NCBI GenBank assembly: GCA_021774015.1
Contig: JAJFJO010000309.1
Location: 1-13,432 of the forward strand
Source of the DNA: Gammaproteobacteria bacterium
GTDB taxonomy: Bacteria > Pseudomonadota > Gammaproteobacteria > Coxiellales > Coxiellaceae
Length of the DNA: 13,432 nucleotides
Direction of reading: 5' to 3'
Shown in pieces: positions 6,776 to 13,432 of the stretch. The first letter of the stretch is position 1; each line of letters opens with the position of its first letter. The translations under genes and the position numbers were made by a program. The notes beneath the pieces are model-generated. The model did no database searches and had not been told where the DNA came from. It saw nothing but the letters and a program-made list of their open reading frames with translations.

Positions 6776-8065
6776 GTGATTTCCTTGTTAGAGCTACTTA
6801 AAACACTACACGCTGAGTTTCAACAAAAGCTTGAGAGTTTAAATAATGCTCTTGTCTCTCGTGATGTTGTATTGGCTGATATGGAAGGTAAGGCGTCAGT
6901 TGCAATCGGGATGCGCAGAACAGGGAAAACATATTGCCTCTTTGAAGAAATTAAGCGATTACTAGGTCGTAAGATACCACTTACTCAAATTTTACACATT
7001 GATTTTGAGGATGATCGCTTACAGCCAATATCACAAGCTAAGTTGGCTGGTTTGCTTGATCAATTTTATTCCCTTTACCCTGAAAATCATGAAAAGAGGT
7101 GTTATTTTTTCTTAGACGAAATTCAAGTTGTAGATGATTGGCCGCTTGTTATTCGACGTTATTTAAATACCAAAGATGTAAAAATTTATTTAACAAGTTC
7201 TTCTGCAAAAATGTTGAGTAAAGAAATTGCAACTTCTATGCGCGGACGTTCTTTAAGTGTAGAAGTGTGGCCTTATAGTTTCTATGAATATCTAAAGGCA
7301 GCGGGTAAAGATCAACCAAAAAAAATATTATCACAACAAAAGAAAGATATGTATGCAAAACTCTTGGAAGAATATTTAATGTCGGGTGGTTTCCCAGAGG
7401 TAGTGAATAAGCCTAAAATAAAATGGATGCAGTTATTGCAAGACTACGTCAGTATTGTTACCTATCGTGATATAGTTGAAAGGCATAAAATTAGAGATAC
7501 AGCCCTTATAAAGTATGTCATTGGTCATCTGCTGAAAAATGCTTCCACTCCTTTTTCAGTTAATAAATTTTATAAAGATGTAAAGAGTCAAGGCATCAGT
7601 GTTAGCCGAGCAACACTTTACGAATATTTAAGTTATATTGAAGACGGTTACTTATCATTTAGCGTTCCATTGTACTCTGACTCTCTTCGAAAAACTCAGA
7701 ATAATCCACGGAAAATATATTCTATCGATACAGGTATGACGTTAGCACATCAGTTGGGTTTAACTCCGAGCCTGGGTCATTTGTTTGAAAATTTAATATA
7801 TCTGGATTTACGCAGACAGGGGCATGACATTTATTATTACCTTACAGAAGAGCGATATGAGGTTGATTTTTTAACCCGAGGTTTAGACGGCAGTCTAAAC
7901 TTATATCAAGTAACGTGGGATGTGTCGGATGAGGAGACTGCTATACGAGAAAAGAGAGCTCTACAAAAAGCAGAAGAAGAGCTTGGTATCAAGGGGCATA
8001 TTATAACACGGCAAAATTATTTCGAGTGGTTAGCTGAGAAAGCCAGCCATCAATTAACACAATAA
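6776..8065 (+). CDS. AAA_14/DUF4143 family ATPase with C-terminal nuclease-like domain
   Basis: A 429-residue full-length member of the AAA_14 plus DUF4143 family. Walker A is GMRRTGKT (45-52) and Walker B YFFLDEIQ (110-117, Asp114/Glu115). The sensor-like segment LTSSSAKML (139-147) and MRGRS (155-159, arginine-finger candidate) follow, then SGGFPEVV (203-210), a winged-helix linker (about 255-290, with SRATLYEYLSYIEDGYL) and DUF4143 (about 305-425). In the nuclease-like core Asp364 (YEVDFL) is present but the usual E-x-K is replaced by Gln378-Val-Thr (LYQVTWD), so cutting activity is doubtful; Q at this place is common in this subfamily. The start is GTG at 6776, the first possible one after an in-frame stop at 6773-6775; two ATGs just before it are in another frame. 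The biological role of the family is unknown. Confidence 0.85.
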   Translation: MISLLELLKTLHAEFQQKLESLNNALVSRDVVLADMEGKASVAIGMRRTGKTYCLFEEIKRLLGRKIPLTQILHIDFEDDRLQPISQAKLAGLLDQFYSLYPENHEKRCYFFLDEIQVVDDWPLVIRRYLNTKDVKIYLTSSSAKMLSKEIATSMRGRSLSVEVWPYSFYEYLKAAGKDQPKKILSQQKKDMYAKLLEEYLMSGGFPEVVNKPKIKWMQLLQDYVSIVTYRDIVERHKIRDTALIKYVIGHLLKNASTPFSVNKFYKDVKSQGISVSRATLYEYLSYIEDGYLSFSVPLYSDSLRKTQNNPRKIYSIDTGMTLAHQLGLTPSLGHLFENLIYLDLRRQGHDIYYYLTEERYEVDFLTRGLDGSLNLYQVTWDVSDEETAIREKRALQKAEEELGIKGHIITRQNYFEWLAEKASHQLTQ

Positions 8066-8066
8066 T

Positions 8067-8090
8067 ATATTGAATAATAGCAATATTTTG
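8067..8090 (+). terminator. Weak AT-rich hairpin after the AAA/DUF4143 gene
   Basis: ATATTG (8067-8072) pairs with CAATAT (8081-8086) and T-rich sequence follows. It starts two bases after the stop codon, a natural place for a terminator, but the stem has only one G-C pair, so efficiency is doubtful. Confidence 0.25.
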
Positions 8091-8100
8091 TTGATTTTAT

Positions 8101-8255
8101 AGTTTGGGCCCGTTATAGACCTTCTATAATCCGCCCAAATTTGCCTTGACTCAGATATTTGGGCGGATTATAGTTGCTCTATAACCGGCCCAATTCTTGA
8201 TTTTTTTCTATATTTGGGCGGATTATAGCTTGGTTATAATGGGCCTAAATGAGTA
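8101..8255 (+). repeat. Array of three 55-bp units, each centred on a palindrome
   Basis: Palindromes at 8103-8139, 8157-8194 and 8212-8250 have centres at 8121, 8176 and 8231, exactly 55 bp apart twice. Each contains one exact copy of the 17-mer ATTTGGGCGGATTATAG: inverted at 8124-8140, direct at 8157-8173 and 8212-8228. Each pairs it with a less perfect second arm (GGCCCGTTATAG, GGCCGGTTATAG, GGCCCATTATAA). Spacers between arms are 3, 5 and 5 nt. The third unit runs into the start of the next gene. This resembles a multi-site operator or a recognition array, not a CRISPR. Confidence 0.85.
8213..8240 (+). promoter_or_regulatory. Promoter-like element inside the third palindrome
   Basis: The right arm of the last palindrome contains a perfect -10 hexamer TATAAT (8235-8240). 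TTGGGC (8214-8219) stands 15 bases before it as a poor -35. Transcription would start near 8247, some 13 bases before the ATG at 8260. The other two palindromes hold TATAAT and TATAAC at the same place in the unit, with the same 15-base spacing. Binding to the palindrome would therefore compete with RNA polymerase. Confidence 0.4.
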
Positions 8256-8259
8256 AGAT

Positions 8260-9708
8260 ATGATTATTGGTAGAGAAAAGGAACGAAAAATATTTGATAG
8301 AATGCTGGCCTCTAAGGAATCAGAGTTTATAACTATCTATGGTAGACGCCGCGTTGGTAAAACTTTTTTAGTTAGAGAAACATTCGTTACGAAGAAGTGC
8401 CATTTTGTTCATGTTACTGGAAAATATAAGAGAGGTATGCGAGAGCAGCTAGCAAAATTTTCAGAAGGCTTGTCTGAAGCATTTTATGACAAAGCACCGA
8501 TGTTGCCACCAAAAAATTGGGAAGAGGCATTTCAGAGGTTGCATATCAATATTGAAAAAAGCAAACAAAAAGTTGTTGTCTTTTTAGATGAATTACCGTG
8601 GCTGGCCTCACCAAGATCAGGGTTGTTGAGTGTTATAGATTATTATTGGAATCGCCACTGGCAGCAACGTAATAATGTTATTTTGATAGTGTGTGGCTCA
8701 TCAGCATCTTGGATTATAAAAAAAATCATTAACGATAAGGGTGGTTTGCATGGTAGAACAACGTGCAAAATAAAGCTGGAACCTTTTAGCTTATATGAAT
8801 CTAAAGAGTACCTTAAATCAAGAAAAATACGCTTAAATAATAAAAGCATAACGAATTTGTATATGATTTTAGGCGGCATACCTTATTATTTAAAACATAT
8901 ACAACCTGGTTTAACAGCAGAGCAAAATATACAGGAATTGCTTTTTAGCAAAAATGCGGCATTAAAAGATGAGTTTTATTTGCTATTTAAATCCTTATTT
9001 AAAAATTCAGAAGCATATATCGAGCTTATTAAATTAATTTCTACAAAAAGGCATGGGTTATTAAGGACTGAAATCAAAGAAGGCGCAAAGCTATCATCGT
9101 TGGGAGGGCATTTATCAGAGAGATTGGAAGATTTGCGTATGGCAGGGTTTATTGAAGAGCATGTATCGTGGAAAAGAAAGCATGGTGAATACTATAAGCT
9201 AGTTGATGAATTTTGCTTGTTTTTTTTATTTTGGATGGATAAACATAAAAAAAACACATTTCTTGAGGGGTATTGGGTGTCGCAGTGTGATAAGCCGTCA
9301 TACAAAGCTTGGTCTGGGTATGCCTTTGAAGCAGTTGTTATGAAGCATATTGATCAAGTGGTTAGTGCGTTAGGGATTAAATCTGGTGGCATAGCAAGTT
9401 CATGGAAATATATCCCTGCCAAAAAATCAAAAGAAAATAACGGTGCACAGGTTGATTTATTGCTTAGCCGCAATGATCATGCAATTACCTTGTGCGAAAT
9501 AAAATATAATCAAGCGTCTTTTAAAATAGATAAGGCATATGCAAAAATTTTGATAAACAAAATAGATGTATTTCGTCGCCAAACTAAAACACAGAGAGAG
9601 GTCTTTCTATCGCTTATACTTGCAAATGGCCTGCAAGAATCGATGTACTCTGAAGAACTTGTAGATAGTGTTGTGACACTAGATGATTTGTTTAAAGAAA
9701 GAAGCTGA
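8260..9708 (+). CDS. ATPase_2/DUF234-like AAA ATPase with intact PD-(D/E)XK-like C-terminus
   Basis: A 482-residue STAND/AAA-type ATPase starting MIIGREKERKIFDRML, typical of the ATPase_2 family first described in archaea and scattered through bacteria. Walker A is GRRRVGKT (28-35), Walker B VVFLDELPW (106-114, Asp110/Glu111), sensor CGSSASWI (145-152), GGLHGRT (161-167, arginine-finger candidate Arg166) and LGGIPYYL (204-211). A winged helix follows at about 250-310 (SERLEDLRMAGFIEEH), then the C-terminal domain from about 317. Nuclease-like residues are all present: Glu357 (AFEAVV), Asp399 (AQVDLLL), Glu413 and Lys415 (CEIKY). The gene is visibly richer in A and T than the flanking transporter genes and ends 11 bases from the convergent binding-protein stop. 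Its start is embedded in the palindrome array. Function of the family is not established; a DNA-acting selfish or defence role is inference. Confidence 0.85.
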   Translation: MIIGREKERKIFDRMLASKESEFITIYGRRRVGKTFLVRETFVTKKCHFVHVTGKYKRGMREQLAKFSEGLSEAFYDKAPMLPPKNWEEAFQRLHINIEKSKQKVVVFLDELPWLASPRSGLLSVIDYYWNRHWQQRNNVILIVCGSSASWIIKKIINDKGGLHGRTTCKIKLEPFSLYESKEYLKSRKIRLNNKSITNLYMILGGIPYYLKHIQPGLTAEQNIQELLFSKNAALKDEFYLLFKSLFKNSEAYIELIKLISTKRHGLLRTEIKEGAKLSSLGGHLSERLEDLRMAGFIEEHVSWKRKHGEYYKLVDEFCLFFLFWMDKHKKNTFLEGYWVSQCDKPSYKAWSGYAFEAVVMKHIDQVVSALGIKSGGIASSWKYIPAKKSKENNGAQVDLLLSRNDHAITLCEIKYNQASFKIDKAYAKILINKIDVFRRQTKTQREVFLSLILANGLQESMYSEELVDSVVTLDDLFKERS

Positions 9709-9721
9709 ATATATTCAAGCT
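9703..9721. repeat. Palindrome spanning two convergent stop codons
   Basis: AGCTGAATATATTCAAGCT is an imperfect palindrome (perfect core GAATATATTC, flanked by AGCT on both sides with one extra A). It contains the TGA of the plus-strand ATPase (9706-9708) and overlaps the TAG of the minus-strand binding protein (9722-9720). On the minus strand it is followed by T-rich sequence (TTCTTTCTTT), so it may act as a weak terminator there. It also marks the right edge of the ATPase island. Confidence 0.4.
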
Positions 9722-11885
9722 AAAACCGCTTAACATTCGGGCGCTTTTCGCGGCGCCAGTAAGTAATTACCAGCGGGATGAATAGCGACAGTAAAAAGAT
9801 AGTGAGGACAATAATCGGCCATAAAATTGGACTGTTCCATGCTTTGCGTAATTTGCCGCGTTTTTCAACATGCAGCCGTTCGTATTTTAATGTGTTGTTG
9901 GCCATCGCATGTGGTTTTGAGGCGCGGTTCCACTGATGGCTTAACGTAAAATCGATAGGATGCACGCCCCAGATCCAAGGGCTGTCGGCACGAACTATTT
10001 GTAACAGTTGATCTATCTTTTCTTGGCGAGCAGGGCCGTTAGACATGCTCTTAATGCTATCGAACAATTTATTGACTTTTGGGTTATTGTAATTTGCTGC
10101 ATTTTCACCGCCGAACTTAACTTTAGCGTTAGGTCCATATAATAAGAATAGAAAATTTTCAGGATCTGGGTAATCAGCGAGCCATCCCCAAGAAAAAATT
10201 TGTGCGTTACCATTGCGGACTTTGTCACGAAAACGATTGTAGTCTGTGCTGCGAATATTCAGTTGAATGCCTAGTTTCGCAAATTGTTTACGCATCCAGT
10301 TGAAGCGTGCTTTATCATCAGGGCTTCCCGTTGAGGTGGCATCATAGTTTAAAACTAGTGGCTTGCCTGTTTTTGGGTTGATGCCATTTGGGTAACCTGC
10401 TTCGGCTAATAATTTTTTTGCCTCAGCTAACGGTTTGCGATGCGCTTTATTTCCTTGCATAAAATACACGAAGTCATTAATGTTGCCGTCTTTGTAGCCG
10501 AAAATACCAGGTGGTATGGGTCCTTGGGCGGGTATGCCGCGACCGTTCATGAAAATAGAAATGTATTCTTCATAATCTAATGCGATTGCAATGGCTTGAC
10601 GGAGTTTCTTTTGTTTGATGCCGTAACCGCCAACAATATTATCAATCATATTAAAACCCATATAATAAATAGAAGGGCTGATGGTGGTATTTAGTTGAAT
10701 ACCTTTCTTTTTTAAAACATCGGTTAAAATGGGTTTGCCATTTTTATCGATTTTAATAGCCTGATCAAAACTATCTGCGCTCACACCTGATTTGTCATAA
10801 TAACCCTGCAAAAATTTATTCCAGCGTGGGATACTTTCTTTATCAAGGCTAAATATAAATTTATCGACAAAAGGCATTTTTTTATTTGCGTCAATTAAAT
10901 AGCCTTTGCTTTTATCGGTGGGTTCTCCAACGCTGGGGTAGCGTTCCCCGCGAAAATTAGGATTACGTTGTAACACCATTTGTTTGTTTGGGTTGTTTTC
11001 GATGAGCTCATAAGGGCCGGTGCCTATTGGATACCAGTCCATCGTGATGTTGCGATCAAGCATGCCAGGCTGCGAATAAAAATAAATCGCTTCCCAAGGT
11101 ACAGGAGCAAAAAATGGCATAGCCAGCCAAAACTTAAATTGTGGATAGGCACCTTTAATCTTTATTTGGTAATGATAACGGCTAATAACTTTAGCGCCTT
11201 CAATGGGATGTTTTCGCAAATCAACATAGGGCTGCGCTTCTTCAGTGACAGTCGCTTTGTCGTAGGCTTGTTGTAGTATTTTTGCATAGGGTTTTAAGCC
11301 CAAAATGTATTTATTCATAAAGCCATAGATCGGCGAGTTAAGCTTGGGGTCTGCCAGGCGTTTTATTTGATAGACAAAATCCTCTGCGGTGAGTTCGCGT
11401 GTGCCAGTTTTCTTGAAGTCACCGAGGTTGTGCACATTATTGAGATCGTCAACAGTTATGTTGTGGTAAACGTATTGCCCTTGCTTGTTCTTGGCGAGTG
11501 CTGGATGAGGTTGATAATAAATGTTGGGCTTAATATAGATATTATAAATACTATAAGCCACATCTTTAGGGTTTGTAGTGAGTGGGAGTTTTTGGCCTTT
11601 CGCATTGTAATAGGTAACCGTCGGCATTTTAGTGGCGGTTAAAGGCGTTAACTCAAATGGCCTTTTTAAATAATGATATTGTAAGGGTGGCTCATAAATC
11701 TGTGCGATAAATTGAATTTCATCGGAAGAGTAGGCGCGAGCCGGGTCGAGTGTTTTGGGTGGGCCACTAAAGGCGCTGTAACGAACGTTCTGTTGAAGAT
11801 TGCCCGTATGCGGATTGTTCCAGGTTTGCCCCAAAGCCCCGATGGATAGTATTATACACGCCAAAAATAGTATTTTTTTCATCAT
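9720..11885 (-). CDS. Peptide ABC transporter substrate-binding protein (SBP_bac_5) with C-terminal membrane anchor
   Basis: Periplasmic ligand receptor of the DppA/OppA/YejA family, most likely serving the permeases at 3062-5463. The start chosen is the ATG at 11885 (MMKKILFLACIILSIGALGQ), giving a classic signal peptide and 721 residues. The frame is open to an ATG at 11933, but that adds 16 polar residues before the signal. Family wording includes SGPPKTLDPARAYSSDE, YPIGTGPYELIENNPNKQMVLQ-like, RQAIAIALDYEEYI, AEAKKLLAEAGYPNG and WGWLADYPDPENFL. It is longer than usual (YejA about 600, DppA about 535). After the binding domain a hydrophobic helix (about 689-710) and a basic tail RREKRPNVKRF would anchor it in the inner membrane. 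No clear ribosome binding site was seen. It is separated from the permeases by the ATPase island. Confidence 0.87.
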   Translation of the reverse strand: MMKKILFLACIILSIGALGQTWNNPHTGNLQQNVRYSAFSGPPKTLDPARAYSSDEIQFIAQIYEPPLQYHYLKRPFELTPLTATKMPTVTYYNAKGQKLPLTTNPKDVAYSIYNIYIKPNIYYQPHPALAKNKQGQYVYHNITVDDLNNVHNLGDFKKTGTRELTAEDFVYQIKRLADPKLNSPIYGFMNKYILGLKPYAKILQQAYDKATVTEEAQPYVDLRKHPIEGAKVISRYHYQIKIKGAYPQFKFWLAMPFFAPVPWEAIYFYSQPGMLDRNITMDWYPIGTGPYELIENNPNKQMVLQRNPNFRGERYPSVGEPTDKSKGYLIDANKKMPFVDKFIFSLDKESIPRWNKFLQGYYDKSGVSADSFDQAIKIDKNGKPILTDVLKKKGIQLNTTISPSIYYMGFNMIDNIVGGYGIKQKKLRQAIAIALDYEEYISIFMNGRGIPAQGPIPPGIFGYKDGNINDFVYFMQGNKAHRKPLAEAKKLLAEAGYPNGINPKTGKPLVLNYDATSTGSPDDKARFNWMRKQFAKLGIQLNIRSTDYNRFRDKVRNGNAQIFSWGWLADYPDPENFLFLLYGPNAKVKFGGENAANYNNPKVNKLFDSIKSMSNGPARQEKIDQLLQIVRADSPWIWGVHPIDFTLSHQWNRASKPHAMANNTLKYERLHVEKRGKLRKAWNSPILWPIIVLTIFLLSLFIPLVITYWRREKRPNVKRF

Positions 11886-11973
11886 GTTATAAGTATAGTG
11901 AGATCTTGTTTGTATATCTAGCGCAACTTGCATAACATGTCGTCCACATCAACCTATAAGGTGAAGAGCATTC
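11886..11973. promoter_or_regulatory. Divergent promoter region between the binding protein and epmB
   Basis: The 88 bases between the two divergent start codons must hold both promoters. I found no hexamer pair with good spacing on either strand. AAGGTG and GAAGAG occur shortly before the epmB ATG and are possible ribosome binding sequences. The short gap means the two genes could influence each other's expression. Confidence 0.3.
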
Positions 11974-12963
11974 ATGTCCAATTGGCAACAACAATTAGCG
12001 AGTGCGATTACAGATCCACAAGAACTGGCGGATCGGCTTGCTATAACGTTACCTAATACAGCGGGGGTTAACTCTGCCGTTAAAGACTTCACGTTGCGAG
12101 TGCCGGAGTGTTTTGTCGATCGCATGGAAAAAGGCAACCCCAGCGATCCGTTGTTGTTACAGGTGTTGCCACAAGTGCAAGAATGCGATGTTTATCCAGG
12201 CTATACAAAAAATCCATTACAGGAAAATCAATTTAATCCTATCCCGGGTTTGCTGCATAAATACCATGGCCGTGTGTTGCTGACTTTGAGCGGTGGTTGT
12301 GCGATTAACTGCCGCTATTGCTTTCGCCGACATTTTCCGTATGACGATAATGTGACGGGAATGCAGGGCTGGTTGAAAGCGATTGAATATATCTCAAATG
12401 ATGCGAGTATTACTGAGGTGATATTAAGTGGTGGTGATCCTTTGATCGTGAAAGATGTGCAGTTAAAACAATTAATTGTAGCGCTAGAAAAAATACCACA
12501 TGTAAAACGACTTCGTATTCATTCGCGGTTGCCTGTTGTTTTGCCGACACGTATTACTGATGAGTTTATTTCTATATTATCTGAAACGCGCTTGCAAGTT
12601 ATTATGGTAATACACTGCAACCATGCCAATGAAATTGATGGTGAGGTTATTTCAGTTTTAAATGCTTGCCGCAATAAAGATATTGTAGTATTGAATCAAA
12701 CCGTATTATTAAAAAACATTAATGATACGGTTGATGCATTGGTTAATCTCAGTGATGTATTATTTTCAAATCACATTATTCCGTATTATTTGCATGTATT
12801 AGATCCCGTGCAAGGCGCTGCTCATTTTGATATCACTGAAGAGCGAGCGCGTGCCTTGGTGTGGGAGATGATGCAGCAATTGCCAGGTTATATGGTGCCG
12901 AAATTAGTGCGCGAACAGCCGGGCTTCCCTGCTAAGATGCCAATTTATTGCGGTAATTTCTAG
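11974..12963 (+). CDS. epmB: EF-P beta-lysylation protein EpmB (radical SAM lysine 2,3-aminomutase family)
   Basis: Radical SAM, PLP-dependent enzyme that converts L-alpha-lysine to (R)-beta-lysine, which EpmA attaches to elongation factor P to help ribosomes through polyproline stretches. It has 329 residues against 342 in E. coli YjeK/EpmB. The [4Fe-4S] motif C-x3-C-x2-C is Cys109, Cys113 and Cys116 (GGCAINCRYCFRRHFPY). LSGGDPL at 151-157 is the SAM-contacting segment. The C-terminal VPKLVREQPGFPAKMPI (308-324) holds Lys321 at the place of the PLP-binding lysine of lysine 2,3-aminomutase. Neither epmA nor efp is in the window. No truncation or odd codon use was noticed. Confidence 0.95.
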   Translation: MSNWQQQLASAITDPQELADRLAITLPNTAGVNSAVKDFTLRVPECFVDRMEKGNPSDPLLLQVLPQVQECDVYPGYTKNPLQENQFNPIPGLLHKYHGRVLLTLSGGCAINCRYCFRRHFPYDDNVTGMQGWLKAIEYISNDASITEVILSGGDPLIVKDVQLKQLIVALEKIPHVKRLRIHSRLPVVLPTRITDEFISILSETRLQVIMVIHCNHANEIDGEVISVLNACRNKDIVVLNQTVLLKNINDTVDALVNLSDVLFSNHIIPYYLHVLDPVQGAAHFDITEERARALVWEMMQQLPGYMVPKLVREQPGFPAKMPIYCGNF

Positions 12964-13097
12964 GGGTGAGGATATGTGTGGGAATTATATTAAAATATAT
13001 TTTTTAATTTGCAGATTCAATTAGTTGTATTTCCATCAATAAAATTCCGCAACTTAATGAAAAATTACAATGAAAGAGGGGTTGCCCTGTATATTTA
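12964..13097. other. AT-rich spacer after epmB
   Basis: This stretch contains an AT-only hairpin-like segment around 12990-13010 (TTAAAATATATTTTTTAA) that could serve as a weak terminator for epmB. It also has a short AGGG/CCCT stem near 13077-13088. No reading frame of note was found. Confidence 0.3.
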
Positions 13098-13199
13098 ATG
13101 GGCGCAGTTAAAATCAATGATATTGCTAAGGTGAAAGCTTGGCTGAATAGCAAAATCAAAGCTGAGATTGAAGCCGAGATTAGTCTTCAAGATAGTTAA
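13098..13199 (+). CDS. Small ORF, 33 residues, unknown
   Basis: ATG at 13098 to TAA at 13197-13199. The product begins MGAVKINDIAKVKAWLNSKI and ends with an acidic, probably helical tail (EIEAEISLQDS). The frame is open upstream only to 13074, and the purine-rich AGAGGGG there is too far from the ATG to be a good ribosome binding site. I do not recognise it. Regular amphipathic composition makes it look like a fragment of a real helical protein. It overlaps the stop of the minus-strand 25-codon frame. Confidence 0.25.
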   Translation: MGAVKINDIAKVKAWLNSKIKAEIEAEISLQDS

Positions 13200-13273
13200 G
13201 ATTGGGTACCATGATAAATCGCTGTAATATCTTCTTCTGTTGCATCGGTTAATATTTCATTATCAATTTCCAT
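13196..13273 (-). CDS. Very short ORF with a good ribosome binding site, possible gene remnant
   Basis: On the minus strand AAAGGA stands 7 bases before an ATG at 13273, and 25 residues follow to a TAA (13198-13196). The product MEIDNEILTDATEEDITAIY is acidic. The DATEEDI stretch recalls the beginning of GNAT acetyltransferases, but this is a faint likeness. The good initiation site followed by an early stop suggests either a tiny peptide or the start of a gene that lost its body. Confidence 0.25.
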   Translation of the reverse strand: MEIDNEILTDATEEDITAIYHGTQS

Positions 13274-13324
13274 AAATTTATCCTTTATTTAAAAATCCTA
13301 TTACAAAATAATTGCACATACCTG

Positions 13325-13432
13325 CTAAGGTCGATACGGTTGAAAATCGTTTGTTCTTTGAGATAACTGATCATACGCTGATTCATCTTCCAGAATTTGA
13401 TTGTATTCTGCTTTGGTGAGCATAATTGCATA
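13325..13432 (-). CDS. Partial or small ORF at the right edge, unknown
   Basis: A minus-strand frame is open from the window edge to TAG at 13327-13325. An ATG at 13423 would give 32 residues beginning MLTKAEYNQILEDESAYDQL; the frame may also extend beyond the window. I do not recognise it. It lies 51 bases upstream of the 25-codon frame on the same strand, so both may derive from one degraded locus or small operon. Confidence 0.25.
   Translation of the reverse strand, partial: YAIMLTKAEYNQILEDESAYDQLSQRTNDFQPYRP

Noticed and set aside
8101..8255. Possible small CRISPR array
   Set aside because: Units are palindromic over most of their length, the 17-mer alternates orientation, there are only three units, and no unique spacers of constant length or cas genes are present.
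6776..9708. The ATPases as an insertion sequence or transposase
   Set aside because: No DDE or HUH transposase motif, no terminal inverted repeats bounding the block, and no clear target-site duplication at both ends; mobility remains only an inference.
10980..11642. Plus-strand ORFs opposite the binding-protein gene
   Set aside because: Antisense to a well-supported SBP_bac_5 coding sequence; no initiation signals or family likeness.
11886..11933. Binding-protein start at 11933
   Set aside because: It would place 16 polar residues before an otherwise typical signal peptide; the ATG at 11885 gives a normal n-region of Met-Met-Lys-Lys.

Overview
The window reads as chromosomal DNA of an AT-leaning gammaproteobacterium. 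EpmB (EF-P lysylation), a PilF/PilW-type pilus lipoprotein and a four-part peptide ABC importer are all proteobacterial in character. A Legionellales-like or other host-associated lineage would fit, but that placement is inference; nothing seen here fixes the genus.

Left part (1-5500, minus strand): the 5' half of an elongator tRNA-Met(CAU) runs off the left edge. After about 470 bp without a convincing gene comes a TPR lipoprotein of the PilW/PilF family that stops early. A 334-bp spacer with a plus-strand terminator-like hairpin follows. Then a tightly coupled minus-strand operon encodes permease B (4474-5463), permease C (3062-4477, ATGA overlap with B) and a fused double ATPase of YejF type (1453-3060, one base after permease C). 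It has a good sigma70-like promoter at 5504-5532.

Middle (5500-9720): a small ABM-family monooxygenase gene (5617-5913, minus) lies between two related promoter segments. Beyond it is a plus-strand block of three genes that differs from its surroundings: a 5'-truncated DUF4143 protein without an ATPase domain, a full AAA/DUF4143 ATPase, and an ATPase_2/DUF234-like ATPase. All three carry a C-terminal region of the PD-(D/E)XK nuclease-like clan. Each is preceded by its own, different inverted repeat close to the start codon. The last has three palindromic units with centres exactly 55 bp apart. This ATPase-plus-cognate-palindrome layout is the most unusual part of the window, and looks like a cluster of selfish or defence-type cassettes inserted into the transporter locus.

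Right part (9720-13432): the substrate-binding protein that probably belongs to the importer (9720-11885, minus) sits about 4.2 kb from the permeases, with the ATPase block in between. It has a signal peptide and an unusual C-terminal membrane anchor. Divergent from it is epmB (11974-12963). The last 470 bp hold only very short reading frames that look like gene remnants.

Working picture: the importer parts (binding protein, two permeases, fused ATPase) form a Yej/Dpp-like peptide uptake system whose gene cluster has been split by the ATPase island. EpmB, PilW and the tRNA are unrelated housekeeping neighbours.
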